Shown here in pieces: positions 12,148-25,138 of a stretch of DNA of 64,000 bases. Source of the stretch: Climacteris rufus (Eukaryota > Chordata > Aves > Passeriformes > Climacteridae). The notes beneath the pieces were generated by a model. That model saw nothing but the letters and a program-made list of their open reading frames with translations. It was not told the DNA's origin and searched no databases. The first letter of the stretch is position 1. Each line of letters starts with the position of its first letter. A program made the position numbers and the translations under genes. Location: contig VZRZ01002005.1 of assembly GCA_013398175.1 (NCBI GenBank), positions 100,572 through 164,571 on the forward strand, in the 5' to 3' direction.

Positions 12148-14414
12148 CACAGTGACTCCCCAGTTTTACCCTTCAGAGAAAATAATAAAAAGAAAAAAAA
12201 AACCAGAACTTTCTTTTAAAGTCACTGTCTTGCAGCTCCACCACACCCTTGTTCAGCCATAGCTGAGGTAAGAAACTGCCCTTGCCACAACACCTTGGGA
12301 GCCCAGAGGCATTAGTTCTCCCTGCTAAGGCTCTGTTCTTGCTGCCAGCCTACAAGTAAAAGGCACTCTGTAAAGTATGAGATGGTAAGTAGCAGGGCCC
12401 ACTCCCAACACCAGAAACCCATAACTGTGTTTGAAAAGGAGGAGGACACAAGGGAACGAGTTAGTTTCTTGATAGTTTCTGATAGTTTCTTGCATAGTAT
12501 GGGAAATACCATGCATGACAGATTCAGCATAAACCCTTATGCTTTTTTGCTACATGCAGCTTTTGTGCTAAGTTGCTGCCTGCTCACCATTTTCATGATT
12601 TATTCCTGAACAAGTGCTTCTTGTTGTGCATCTCATGGACTGAAACAAGGTTCTTCACAGACATGGTAGATGTTTAGACCAATGGGTAGCTGAGAACCCT
12701 AAAATAGCCAGATGGATTTAGTTTTCTAAAAATTACCTTCCTGGCAAGCTAAGATTCTCAACAGAGTAAAAACCACATGACTACCCCAATGTATTACCTT
12801 AATACCTGACTCTCCTAAAAGGTCTAACCAAAATTTTAATACAAAGCACCGCAACTATGGTAATAAATCCAAGTATGTCCAGGGATGTTCCTGCACGCTG
12901 GATCATGGTCATCTTTGCTAATAAACTGTTAGACTGTTACCCAGTGTGTGCATGGGCTTTTCACCCCATCTCTTTTTCTGAAATCCCAGGTGTGTCCCAG
13001 ATGTTAAACTGTCCAGGAACCATTCCCAAAAGGTCGTTGGCACTTATTCAGCCTCTCTTGGTGGTTTAAGCACCTGCCTAAGGGTAAATGGGAACTAATC
13101 CAGAGCAATTTGCCTCCACACCCAGCAGCTTTCATCACCATGTTTAACCTGGTGAGATAGACATAGATCAAATAGGTTAAAGTGCTAAATTAATATCTAG
13201 CAGAAAAACAAAAGTTGCTTCATTCTCCCAGTTCTGGAGTACCACAGTGCTGCTACAGCTGATGGCAGTGACAGGATTTTAGAGTTCTGATGATAGATTT
13301 CAACACTTTGACCAAACTTTGCATGACAATCTTTAATACCAACTGTATAATTTCCTTTAGAAAATACAAACATCCATTTGCCAACAAAAACCAAGACTGA
13401 TATTTTTGCACTACCAGAACTTGAATGTGGCTGAAAATTTAGTCTTGTGTGGCATAGGAAGTATATTATTTGAATCTCAACTGCAAAAGTCTCAGCCAGT
13501 GAGATAATAAATTCTGAAACAAAATAGAGCAAGATCTTTGCTATCCGTGGTTTGCATCTGTTTCTTGAAATAAAATGCATGTTGTGCCTATTCTTTTTCA
13601 CATCAGGTGGCATGTAAAATGTGAAAAGGATTATTGGGTTCCACTCCACGGCTGTTAATAATTTTTTTTGAAAATCCTCTGTTTATGCCTCATTTCCAAG
13701 TTGAATGTGCTTTCTACAGGAGCTGCACACAGAACGGCAGGATGTCCTCAGTCTTTAAAATAAGGTGTGATTAACCAAAATGAAACCCTGCACATTTTTA
13801 ATTTGGTTTCCTATTCCTCTCTGATTATTTGGTGTAAGCCATATACTGATTCACTAGCATGATGGATTAGAGTGTGCTTGTCACATATAAGTCCAGCATG
13901 GCTTACAGAACTGACAATATTTCTTAAATTTTACTTTCATTTTAGACCTCTCCCTTTAAAAGATAAGTTATACGGTTTTTACCCAGATATTAAATCCTAC
14001 TTCTCTGTTAATATCTTTCTGAATTATCCTTATTAATCATTGTTGTCACTGCAGAGTGACTGTAGGCAAAACAGAAAGTCAGCAGTGATTAAAATAAACG
14101 ATGAGAGAAATGGAGCGATTGTAAGGACACAGTACTTTTAATCTATAATGAAGAGCAATGCTTACTCCGGAAACAAAACTGTCCTGGTGGTCTTCAACTC
14201 CTCTTCAATCGATATACCATCTGCATCTTAAAAAGCAAGCTTGACTCTGTCTCTCTCTTCACAGAGGGGTGTTCATGATTGAGGCTGTCATCTGGCTCTA
14301 AGTGGTGTCATTGTGCTGATTTTCATGGAGCTACTCTGCTTTAGACTGGCTTAAGACTTCAATATACATACCAGGAGTGTCAAAGGGCAGGGGAAAGGTA
14401 TGTGAAACACCTGT
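12148..14414. other. Unique sequence, nothing recognised
   Basis: The minus-strand frame at 13197-13649 (about 150 codons) starts at GTG, is rich in Phe/Ile/Leu as expected from AT-rich DNA, and resembles no known protein. A small imperfect repeat of 'gatagtttct' lies at about 12471-12490. Nothing else recognised. Confidence 0.45.
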
Positions 14415-14611
14415 CTGAGTACAGAGGGACAATCACCTCTTCTGACTGGCTGGTGATGCTGTGTTTGATGCACCCCAGGATGTGGATTGCCCTCTTGGCT
14501 GCCAGAGCATGCTGTTGGCTCACATCAAGCTGCTGCTGAGCAGCAATCCCAGATTCCTCCCTACAGGGCTGCTCTCCAGGCACTCCTCTTCCAGTTTATA
14601 CTTGTAACCAG
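14415..14611 (-). mobile_element. CR1 LINE internal fragment (ORF2 C-terminal region)
   Basis: Read on the minus strand, this encodes a decayed piece of the CR1 ORF2 C-terminal region. The translation contains 'SQQHALAAKRA', 'ILGCIKHS' and 'EVIVPLYS', in the same order as the conserved CR1 segments (ALAAKKAN, ILGCI, REVILPLYS). On the plus strand it shows the matching CR1 complement, 'ggctgctctccaggcac' and the 'gatgcaccccaggatgtgg' block. Both the 3' end of the element and the rest of ORF2 are missing, so this is an isolated internal scrap. It is non-functional. Confidence 0.8.
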
Positions 14612-14809
14612 CAATATGTGCTCATTCTGGCATTTTTTCCAATTCAATACCACTGTTCTTCAGCCCTGTGTCAATGAGAGGAGGTGTCACATGGCTGATG
14701 CTTTATAAATACTTAATCCAACACTATTTTACCAAAGAGCAACTCCAATGAGTTCATCTCCTAATTTTAGGACTGTCTGAATCAGCTGAAACCACTGTTA
14801 TGTCATATT
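14612..14809. other. Short unique spacer
   Basis: About 200 bp between two repeat remnants; nothing recognised. Confidence 0.4.
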
Positions 14810-14900
14810 TTACCACATGTAAAACAGGGATAGTGTTACCTGCTGTCTTTGTTCTGCATTGTGGAGCCTCCACAGGCAAAGTGTTACATAAATGCTCCAC
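14810..14900 (-). repeat. Possible ancient MIR-like remnant (weak)
   Basis: 'ccacatgtaaaacagggata' followed by 'gtgttacctgctg' and, further on, 'ggcaaagtgttacataaatg' follows the order of the complement of the MIR-type segment (an 'atctgtaaaatggggata' block, then the 'tacctac' block, then 'gtaaagcacttt..ataaatg'). The match is degraded, and I could be over-reading it. Confidence 0.33.
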
Positions 14901-16440
14901 ATTTACTACTTCAGACAGTAAATCAAGGGCAGGACAAGAACAGGAAGATGGAACAGGTCTTAAATCTGCAGATATATGCAGAGCTGTGTGCACAAAATAT
15001 TTCAAAAATAATATGAAAATGTGGGACTAATTCTCTGTAGTGAAGGAACAAGAGTAACTGCAGAATTGTAGGGAAGAGATGGGGATCATGGGAATTATCA
15101 CTTGCACAAAATTAACTGCAGCAGTGTTTTGCAAGCACACAGGGCGTGAATATGAAATATTAGTCAAAAGGACTGGAAAAGCAGTCCAGCAGAGAGCCGT
15201 AGCAAAAGCCTGAGTCTTGGTGGCTACTGTTAAAAACTGAGGCCTTTATGGTTCTGCTTCATATGGACTAAATGAATATTACTGACAGGACTCTGCTTAT
15301 ATTGGCAGAATTCATTTCCTCCCAAAAAAATAATGCTGCAGCAGCTAAATCCATAGGAAAATGTCTATTAAGTGAAGTATTAGGTCATTGTATATGATTT
15401 CAGACATCACATAAGTGATTAATGGGTGTACAGTGGTTCCTGGAAGTCAGGTAGTATGATGTCCTTAATTTGTCTGAAGAGGTACAACTCCATTTCCAGA
15501 TGCAGGTCAGGTAAATGTTCTTCAGAACATACAGAGGAAGATTAGTATATGTTAAGTAAGATAGATTGCATTTCCATAGGAAATATACTGAGGTACATAC
15601 AAAGATATGATGTGGCCCATCTTCCTGGGTTTGAGTATGCCTTGAAGGAAAGGTAAGATCAATCTTGGACACAGCAGAACCAGGACATGTATATTCTGGA
15701 TTTGAAAAGCATATGCAAAAGATATTCAGTTCCTCAGCACATCTCTATTAAGAACTCTGTGATTATAAGTTAAGAAGATCTGTTAATCATAAAACAACTC
15801 TTCACCAAAAATAATGGTTTGCAAAATAATGGAAAGATTGTTTTTCTTTAGACAAGCTTCATATGATTTCCACACAGTATAAGAAGAGAGGCCTCAAATA
15901 CTTATAGCACTCATGCGAAAACGTGATAAAATAAGTTACCTATTAAACTGAATAAGGACAGGTTATGTCCTGCTTCCTTAAAAGGATAGTTGTGATTGTA
16001 ACACCTCTAACAAATATCTCCTTTGTGCTTTCCTAATGGCAAAGGAGGCATACTGAGGCCACAGGCTTTGATAAGGGAAAACTTTGTGCAAGGGCAACAC
16101 ACGGCACCACAAAAAGCAATGCTCCTCCTGGTCTGATCTCTGACACAGAAATTCCACTGGTGGCCAGCATTGCTGCAGGCACTCCTGGAAGTTGCTGAGG
16201 GTCCCTAATGTTCAGTAAAGTAAAAGGAAATCCAGGCTGTGCTCATCTGTTGAAAGACACGTTCAGCGTTTTGAAGTGACTCTCAGAGTCTGTAATGTGA
16301 GAATGTGGTGCCTGGGACTGGCATTTGAAGGTCGAGAGCTTGAAGATCATTTCCCTCTTTATGCACAATATCTGCAATGCAAGAACTTTACACAAGAATC
16401 ATGCAAACATCAGCTACAGCTCAGACAGGTAAGAAAAACA
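14901..16440. other. Unique sequence, nothing recognised
   Basis: No gene or repeat family recognised. The minus-strand frame 15400-15672 is short and has no familiar motif. Confidence 0.45.
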
Positions 16441-16605
16441 GAATTGTAGAATCATAGTTCATAGAATCATAGTAATACTTTAGTTCATAGTGCCCTTGAA
16501 GATCATTTAATTCCAACTCCCCTATCATGGAGAGGGATGCCACCCACTACCCAACCATGAATAGCCAACCTTCACTTCTAGCCGTTGGAATCCAAAATAC
16601 GCCCA
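16441..16605 (-). mobile_element. CR1 LINE 3'-end fragment
   Basis: The minus-strand CR1 3' terminus is seen as its complement: repeated 'agaatcatag' / 'catagaatcatag' tail units, then 'gaagatcatttaattccaac', 'tcatggagagggatgccacc', and 'actacccaacc'. The tail has several imperfect CATAGAAT-type units (about 16446-16472), which marks the real 3' end of the element. Only ~165 bp remain, and the match fades into unique sequence after about 16605. It is old and decayed. Confidence 0.82.
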
Positions 16606-18783
16606 GGATGTATCATTAGGGAGATGTTTCCTTTTCTTGTAAAACTACTCATAGTGATCAGGACATATGCTTCTTCAAAGCCTAGAAGTATTTGCAGCTA
16701 TTAACAGTATTTTCTGCAACTCCTAAATCTTGGACCTCTGAAAACTGGGAAACAACAGAGATAAGCCATATGTATACATTATTTACCCAAACAATGTTAA
16801 TTCTGCTGACCTTGACTGAAATGACAGAAAGGAAGAAGCACCTGCCAGTAGTTTAGCTGCACCTAGTTTATTAGGTATAAGTGTCCTGAAGGGCTGAAGA
16901 GAAAATGGAGCAATCAGGAGAGTTGTGATTGTGATGTGAAGTGCTTCAGGCATCCTCTGTGTATGTGGAGAAAGGAAGAGCTGCAAATGCACCTCAGCAG
17001 AGGCTGTGGTGCCTCATTTCTGCAGTATGCTGAATAGATTGTGTCAGGACCTTAGCATAATTTCTCTTTTTGTCTTGGGGATTATAATCTGTTAAATGTG
17101 AGATGAGTGAAATCTGTGGATTTTTATCCTTGGAAAATGAAAGAGGGGTGTTAGATGGCATTGTATATGAAAGGTGAGGGGATTACAAAATGAAATTGAA
17201 GAACCATAAATGTTAGCAGATGCATGGCTTTTTCAGAGCATGGAAAGTATGTTACGTCAGGCGTTTCCCACTCTATTCATTTCAAAGACAGGGAGCACGC
17301 ATGTGTGGTAAAGGCACAACACACCACATAGAAGTGACAGAATTATGGATGTGCTGCTCACCTGCATTTGCTTTTAGAGATTCAAGATGATTGAACTCAA
17401 CACTGCAGAAGGATGCAGGGCATTGTGGAAAGCCTTGTGTCTAATTAACAAGTTCTGCCACTCTGTTTCCAAGGGGCTGGTTTGCTTCCTCTTGTAGCTT
17501 GGTTTTTGACTTGTCTGCCTGCTTTTGACAGAGGAAGGCTGGAAGGGCAGCAGGACATTGGGATCTGTTTCAGGAAGAAAAACTGCTTTTCAGAAAAAAA
17601 ATAGCAATCACAAATAAAATAGTTTTTCATTTAGATACTACTGTGGTTAGATAAAAATAAGGCATACAACTTCCTCCTGAAACATTACTTTGCCTGTTTT
17701 ATACATTGTGAGCATGGGGTAAAGGATATGAATATGCTTGGAAATATTTCCAAAGACTTCATTAGACCCCTGAAGAAATCACAAATGTAGTCTGTGTCCT
17801 CGCATTTTCACACTTCTATTCCAAGGTGGGAACAATGAGTGGTAATTACAGGTGTGGAAATCAACTCTATAAATACAGTTCTCTCAGAAGAATGAGAATA
17901 TCCATCGGTATAAATACAGATGGAGGAAGGAAGCTAAAAAGCTTTGAACTGCTTTCTTGCTATCACTGTTATACAGCAGCACTAGCACCTGAGAGTCTGT
18001 GATGTGCATCAGGGGCACCTGTTCTCAGATACTCTATCCATCCAGTCTCTTTTAAGTATATTTCAAGCACCTTTTCCCCCTCTATTCCCTTTCCAGAGAG
18101 ACAAGACAAAAAGAACAAAAGAACAGAAGTGATAGAATTCATAGCCATCCACAAAAGACAGAAAAGGGGAATGAAAAAGCCTCTGTTAGATTGACAGTTG
18201 CTGGCAATTCACACACTTCCAAAACCAGAGCACATGACAGCATGCACGAAGCCAACCTCATGCATCCCCCACATCAGTAGCTGTTAGATCCCATGAGAAA
18301 GCAAAGTCCCCACACCTCACCTATGCCCTCTCATCTTACTTTGGGCATGGGCCCTTAGCTTAGGACCAGTAAACTCTTTCTTCTGTACTTCCAGATGCTT
18401 CCTCCGTTAGTTCTTGCTTCTCTCTCTGAAAGCATTTCTATTTGTAGCTCGCTTTAGTTTGCAAGTACATTCTTATTTTCCTGCTGAGTTCAGATGAGTT
18501 TATTCCCCACTCTCACAATCCCCTATAAGAATATTCAAGGTTGACAGATACACAGATTATAACAATATGAACAGCTTATAGCAATAGAATGATTTAATTT
18601 TCCTTTTGGTTTAACACAATGGAAACACATTGAGAAAAGAGAAAAAAAGCTGTCCACTGTGTTTTCAGAAAAGAGTATGCTCATTTTCAGACATTGCATA
18701 TAGAAGAGCAATTAGCTGCTCTTCATGGTAAAGTGAATATTCAGTTCTTAAAAATATAGCCCAATGTCATCAACAAACTAATC
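16606..18783. other. Unique sequence, nothing recognised
   Basis: No gene or repeat family seen. The 11-bp motif TATAAATACAG occurs twice within about 50 bp near 17868 and 17909 without further surrounding similarity. Confidence 0.45.
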
Positions 18784-18822
18784 AGGAGAAATACAGAGGA
18801 GAAATACAGAGGAGAAATACAA
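18784..18822. repeat. 13-bp tandem repeat, 3 copies
   Basis: Three consecutive copies of AGGAGAAATACAG (the last ends in A instead of G) at 18784-18796, 18797-18809 and 18810-18822. Copies are otherwise identical. Confidence 0.93.
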
Positions 18823-21800
18823 ATACCAACTCAGTTCTTCACTTTAAAACAATGATTTAAAGTGTGATTTAAAGGCCACTAATGTCAGCTGAAGACTTTC
18901 CACTGTCTTCTAAAGGATTTTTCATCAGACCATTACAGATATAACATTTCTGGGTCCATGGTAGAAACAGAAGTCAGACATGAAAATTAAATCACTTAAC
19001 TGTGGATTGTGGACAGAAGAAAAACACATTCAGCATATTAAGATGAAACATGCCTTATCCTCTAATGCACAGAGAAACACAAGTGCAATACACTAATGTT
19101 CTAATAAATTACCTATTCAAGCACTGGTGTATGCTTAAGTGGCAGACATTAAGATGTTTTCAGACAGACGACTCTATCCTGTCATTTGGCACCTTGTTGC
19201 CATAGTGGTCTTCTGCTTAATTCTAGTCACACCTCTGCTTTGATAGAGTTCTTGTTGTAAAGTCACCTTGTGGTTCTCACACAACCTGATCCATTTTTTG
19301 CTTTACAGCTAGCCTGGTCTGCTTTCCATGTCATTACACAAGAAATCCACCAGAAATATGTGCTTGGTAGTAGTGGATAGACTATGGGGTATTTGCAAGG
19401 CAGTCTTCATAAGGATGAGAAACAACAGGGAAAAAATAACTGCTGGAGGATTAAATGTAATGGCCACCCAGCTACAGTTTTTCAACATATTATCAGCTCA
19501 GCTTGCTGATAGGAGTGACCATATTATGAGGAATGAAAGCTAAAACCTCTGCATCTGGTTTTTATTCAAATTGAAAGCATGCAGATGAAAAATACCATAC
19601 CCTAGCCATCAGATTTTCCTCCATTCTGAGAAAGATACCACAGTTCTCCTGAAGGTAATGGGTTTCTCAGAAACACTGCAGTTTGTCAACTAGTACAGTA
19701 GCCATTTCTTACTTGACCATAGGTGCTCGGAAGCTTTCTCACCTCTTGTGTGGTCTGCTAGCCAAATATTAGCAAATGTTCTTTCATGTGAGTTGCTAAA
19801 ATAGGCAAAATAACAGCTTTTGCTGATCTGTAATTTTCAAGAGAGAAAAAAAATCTTTCATAGGGATGAGGAGGGAGAAGAACAAATTAAATTGGAAGAA
19901 ACTTCACCCTCTCTCCCCACACTGATATAATTCTCTGAAAATTTGTCTAAGAAAAATTGGAAGTCTCAAATAATCCCATGATTCCTGGATCTGTGTCTTG
20001 CATGAAAACAAAAGAAACACCAGGATTTTGTTGAAAAAATCAGAATAGAAAGAAATACTGATGGTTACAATTACACTGAAAAGTTGTGGGAGACAGATAA
20101 CAACTAATTGAAAATTCTACACATGGGTATTCCATTCTTGAGTACTGAATACCTCTCTCCATTCCCTACTACAAAAAATGAATCCTGTTCAACATAAAGG
20201 AGACTGAAAAAAGACATATGAACCTTCAAATATGTAAAAGAAAGCAATAAATTGTTTTTTATGTTTTCTGGGAATAGACACAAAAATATAAGATTGCATC
20301 AATACAATTTCACAAATATTATTCATGCAAAAAGATTGCCTAGAGAGTGATGAATTTTATGACTGAGAAGAAAGAAGAGGTAAGTTATCATAGGTAAAGG
20401 ACAACAACTGAGGCAGAGGGCAGAGGGCAGAGATGACTGACATCCCTCTGAATTCTGTGTTTCATGATTCATCAACCTCCAGATTCACCAGCTGTGAGTT
20501 ACTTCAGTTTCAAATTTTTTGAATGTCTATTACCTCCTTAAGACTTACTGAGATAGGAAGTATCACTATGAGATAGAACATCGTAATTCCCACCAGTGGC
20601 ACCCCAATTAGCTCACTGTCATTAATGAGAGAGGGCTCCTGGTGAAGAGCCTGTTCCTGAATAAATGACCAGACAAAGTATTTATGACTGTCCCTTTGTC
20701 AGAAGGAAGAACCATCAAGTTTAAACAGATTTATTGACATGAACAAACACAGTTAGTGTCCTGTCTGTGATGGAGGTCCGTCTAAAGTAGTATTACTTGT
20801 GATTTTCAGTGAATCGTGCCCACACCAACAATTGAGGGCTGAGGGATGAGCAGAAACAGAAACTCTGAAGGGCAGGAAGCCATGTCTGCCTGTTACAGAG
20901 CTGGACTATAGCATAAATGGCCTTTTTCCTGATCATTTCCCTTGTCTTGACCAATAAATAAGCAAGCTTGAGCAATTAAACCATGAGGAGGAAAACTTGC
21001 TGACTAATGAACTGGACTTTTTCTCATTCCTGACCTTGCTGGGCCATTCCACCAGTTTATAGGATCATTAATCAACAAATCTCTTTCATTTTATCTTTGC
21101 CTGGAAAATGAAAAGGTTCACACTTTGTATTAGTGTCATACACATACAGTTTATAAAGTCATATTCAATGAATAAATATACGCTTTAATAAGTGGTTTAC
21201 CAGTTGTTCTTGACTTTGGTCAACAGACTAAGTTTTTACCATGGCTTCTCAGTTCTCACTACCACTTCTCCTTTTGTATTCTGCTCTGTTACTTTTACAC
21301 AGTATTTACTATTAACAATAAATTTAACATTTTAAAATATTCCTTCATATATAATGTGACTATGAAGAGTGAAAATATTTTGAGACTCCTTCTGTTGTCA
21401 GGAGACAAATACCTTATTTTTTCTCAGTCCACTTCCAGAAGAGGAAAAATAAAAACCAATGTAACCACTAGCAAACATATATTAGTCTCTTGGCTTTATT
21501 TCTGAAACTTCTCTATTAGAGCCCACTTAATTAGATGCATAAATCCTGTAAATGATGTCAATGTTCATAATTAAATGAGACAATTGTGAAATCAACTGCA
21601 GCACAAAATGTAGATAAATGTGGGAAGGAACAATAAGGGATTGCTTTATTATAAATCTGCATGACTAACACTACCATAGTGATGTAGCAGAGAACCTATA
21701 ACATCTGCTTCATACATATGAAAATTCAATTAAATTATCAGCCATGAATTACTGTAGCACAAATACCAACCAAAAAAAAAAAGAAAAAAAAACTTTGACC

Positions 21801-22309
21801 TAATTATTTTAAGATTTTTCAGCAGGAAAAGGTCATATTTCAGTACGATGAAGTTGATAGATTCATTTTTATGGTACTTAAACAGCTTAATCTTGTAAAG
21901 TCTTTAAAAATATAACTTTCACCAATGGAAAGAATACACAAAGAATAAAGATACAGACTTAAAATTTGTCGCTGCTCAAAATAAAATAACATATAAAAAA
22001 ACTCCAACTGTAAATGGTTGTAGTAATTGAAGCTTATTAATTAGGATATTTTATATCAAATCAGAGTCCATACCTGAACCCCAAGTGCATCTTACTGTTT
22101 CTTTAGAAGAAATACCTATTTTCATGAAGTAAGCTAGATGGTTGTGTCACTCCAGTAGTTTGGTGGAAGAAGAGTTTAGGGAAAAAAATTTGCCAGGGAA
22201 GAAGGGTTTCAAATATTGTAACCCTCCATATGTTCAATCTTAAAGGACTGACAACAACACTGACTTTGCAAACAATTTGTATAAACACAAATTTATTTGT
22301 ATATACACA
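18823..22309. other. Unique AT-rich sequence, nothing recognised
   Basis: No gene or family recognised over about 3.5 kb. It contains a short imperfect 7-bp repeat (GCAGAGG, three copies, about 20413-20431) and A-runs at 21772-21792. All open frames are short. Confidence 0.45.
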
Positions 22310-22350
22310 CATATGTGAATACACAGATATATATATATGCATATATATAA
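22310..22350. repeat. AT/ATGC dinucleotide-like low-complexity tract
   Basis: Imperfect alternating purine-pyrimidine stretch with TA repeats and an ATGCATATATATA core. It is a low-order simple repeat; no gene or element is associated with it. Confidence 0.75.
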
Positions 22351-23091
22351 AAAATTATATCACTCTCCTTTTGCTCCCTTTTGGCCACACTGACACCTAG
22401 TCGGGCTGCCATCCTTAGAGAATATAGACCAGACACATACTATCCTATCAGATGAGAAGTAAACTTTAATGTTTACTCCCAAATAAATCTTGGTGACAGA
22501 TGGACTGTTCTTTCCAGGAATAATAATTAGGAGTTAGGTCCTCCAATTGTATTTGGCAGCCCTCTTAGGAAAGCAATCCTCAAAGTCTTTGGGGCAGATG
22601 CTCAAGTCCACCACCGTAAAGTCCCAGCTGAAGGACTGATCTCTTCAGACCACCTACAGTGCTCTGTAGTTCAATGCTTCAGAAAGACACTGCTTCTGAT
22701 GTCACATCCACTTCTGTGAGAAACACAAGAGCTGAGCCCAGGGCACAGCCAATGCTCCATGTCCACAATCCACAAGGCTGCCAAATCCACTGTCAGTGCT
22801 TAACAAAGAACAATATTAATGGGGCATCTCCAAAGCATTGACTTGGCATTATAAAATGGTGAAGAGATAGATGGGAGGGTGACAATAAAAGGATTTATCC
22901 CTGAAGGTCCTCAAGTAAAGTGCCTAAGCAGAGACCTTCCTTTTGCACTAAATGAACAGCTCAGCATGGCCTTGATCCTTGCATGGGCACATAGAAGAGT
23001 GTTCTCCTCTTTCTTCTATTCCAAATATCAGTTAAAAGCTTAGGGGCAAGGGTTATCATAGACCTAATAGACATCAGGCAACACACATCCT
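22351..23091. other. Unique sequence 5' of the LTR-like block
   Basis: Somewhat richer in GC than the preceding kilobases; nothing recognised. There is no retroviral polypurine tract immediately before 23092, which argues against internal retroviral sequence lying upstream. Confidence 0.4.
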
Positions 23092-23541
23092 TGGACTTTG
23101 AAACTATTGCAGAACGTTAATCAGGCCTGGCTAGAGCGTAGCTGCTAAACCAGGCTGCTGTTTGGCCTTGGAGAAGGCAGCTCACTGCCCTGGCTTTTCC
23201 CCAAGGTTTCCTGAAAAGATGTCTGTTGCCCTGAGTTTTGCAGTTCTTCAATGTTTTCATTCTTCTGTAACAGTTTCTCACACTTTCTCTGTAAACATAG
23301 CCAAGTTTTTCTAACTGTGTTCTATTGTTTGCATTCCTTTCCCCTGGGCGGAGATATTTGATGGATAATTCTTTTGACCAGTGTGATGGAGAGGTGGCAA
23401 TTTCTCCCTCCAATCCCTGTGGTTTCTAGGAGGATATATAAAATAAAGTCTGGGGTCTGGGAGGCCCAGTCCTGCCCAGTATTTTGGCCCGCAGTTTGGC
23501 TCTGTCTCTCCACGCATGTCTGCGTCTTTCTTTCATGTCCA
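23092..23541 (+). mobile_element. Probable endogenous retrovirus solo LTR (decayed, class uncertain)
   Basis: A 450-bp block has LTR architecture. It begins TGGAC and ends GTCCA. The two ends form an imperfect inverted repeat of about 13 bp (TTGGACTTTGAAA against the complement of TTTCATGTCCAA). A TATA box (TATATAAA, 23435-23442) overlaps a polyadenylation signal AATAAA (23442-23447), followed by a GT/CT-rich downstream part with 'ctctccacgcatgtctgcgt'. That order (TATA, AATAAA, then a short R/U5) is what avian ERVK-like LTRs show from what I remember of the family, but I cannot confirm a subfamily. No 6-bp target duplication is visible: the flanks are CATCCT and AAGTGA. The element is therefore old, or one end is misplaced. 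No internal retroviral genes are next to it. Confidence 0.55.
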
Positions 23542-24340
23542 AAGTGAGACAGATGTCAGCTCACTCAAACTCACAAATGCCATGGAATTTCTATTGACCC
23601 AGACATATACCCAGACGTCTAAAGAGAAAGCCCTTTAGACACAGAGGGTTTAACCCTGAGGTAATTTTTGGTCTGAAGGCAATGAAGCTTTAAGGAAGAT
23701 GACATGAATCTCTGGAAGAAATCTGCTTAAAGAAACCATTAGACAACTCCAAAGCTTGCATTCAGCAAGAACAGTTGAAGAGAAGAGCACTTGGGATGTA
23801 TGGGAAGGTGATGGCACTCATTTGTACTCAAAGCTAGAGAGACACAAGCTAGCTCTGGTTCAGGTGCTCTCTAATCAACTGTGAATGCATGGCTTCCTTA
23901 TCAGAACTGGATGGGGTCCAGATGGTTCCAAGCACAGGTGGGAAGGCACAGACAGATCCCAGACAGATGTGCCCTGAAGCCTGATGAATCTTGCATCACG
24001 TTGGAGACCAGCGTTTGCTCCTACACATGATTCTCTCTAGTACTCTGCATCAAGGCTGATAGCTCACAGTTTTTCACAGCCTGTTTAGAGCCAGCTGTAC
24101 TGGATACATAAAGCACTAGTGCAAGAGAGAAGCCATGGTGTTTTAAAACAGCAGAAGCCTTAAAAAGGCATATTTTCCTTCTGAAATTTGATTTTTGCCC
24201 TTATCATTGCATGTGTTCCACTGCAGCCCCTTTTGTCTCACATGATCTAGAGCACCAGGTACTGGTGTTGCAACACTCAGTCACTGAGAGTACACCTGTG
24301 TTGCCTGAGCATTCCTTTACCATAGAAAAACAGATTACAT
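23542..24340. other. Unique sequence, nothing recognised
   Basis: About 800 bp without recognised gene or repeat. No primer-binding site or retroviral coding sequence follows the LTR-like block. Confidence 0.45.
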
Positions 24341-24400
24341 AAAATAAAATAAAATAAAATAAAATAAAATAAAATAAAATAAAATAAAATAAAATAAAAT
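24341..24400. repeat. (AAAAT)12 microsatellite
   Basis: Twelve uninterrupted AAAAT units, preceded by a partial unit. On the minus strand the repeat translates into Phe/Tyr/Leu-rich repeats, which explains the two overlapping minus-strand open frames (24204-24431 and 24335-24631) as artefacts. Confidence 0.97.
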
Positions 24401-25138
24401 AATTTTTAAAAAGGCAAATGCAACAAGCCACTCATCATGCAATTCTGGCCTGAGGCTCAGATGAGTGAGAATGAGCTGTTTCTGACAGGCATCACATAAA
24501 GCACCACCTGCAGATGGTGACAGTCTGAAGGGTTCAGGACACCTGCACAATGCACCTGCATAAACCGATCTGAGTTTTGCCTTATCCACACGCACACACA
24601 TTCCTGCTGGGCTACTTAAAAAACGGCTCATATTCTAATGGACATGTCTTCATGGCACAGTGCTAGCACATTAGTAATGTTTGGTTTAAATATGTAATTT
24701 GCAGAGAAAAAGAGATCAAACCTGTGTCATAGATTTGCTTCCAATCAGAAGGCAGACAGAGTGCCATTATCTATAGAAAGTCTATATTATCAACTGAGAT
24801 ATAAGTCCTATTCTGATGGATGACTAATATACTTCCATTATTAACTGAGCTCTATACAGAGGAAATGGAGTCAATACGGTGAGTGGAGTTTATAGTGGTA
24901 ATCAAAAGCAGTCAGTTACTCTGCGCTAAGCTGATGGTCAGTGTTGCTCCCTATGCTCAGTTGTTGCCATCTAAACTGTCTGAGGGCATTAAAAGTTGGG
25001 TGTGACAAACCCACATCTCCTCCACTTCACATCAGGTTTTCCATGGCCTGTGCACACTCCTTTCTTTAGCTACACTGATATTTTATTCATGTATACTAGC
25101 AGCTGACTTCACTTATAACAGCAGATTTAAAGCCACAG
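24401..25138. other. Unique sequence, nothing recognised
   Basis: No recognised gene or repeat between the microsatellite and the CR1 copy. Confidence 0.45.

Noticed and set aside
13197..13649. 150-codon minus-strand frame
   Set aside because: Starts at GTG, no known similarity, no supporting splice or promoter signals.
24204..24631. Two overlapping minus-strand open frames with Phe/Tyr/Leu-rich repeats
   Set aside because: They are translations of the (AAAAT)12 microsatellite and its flanks.
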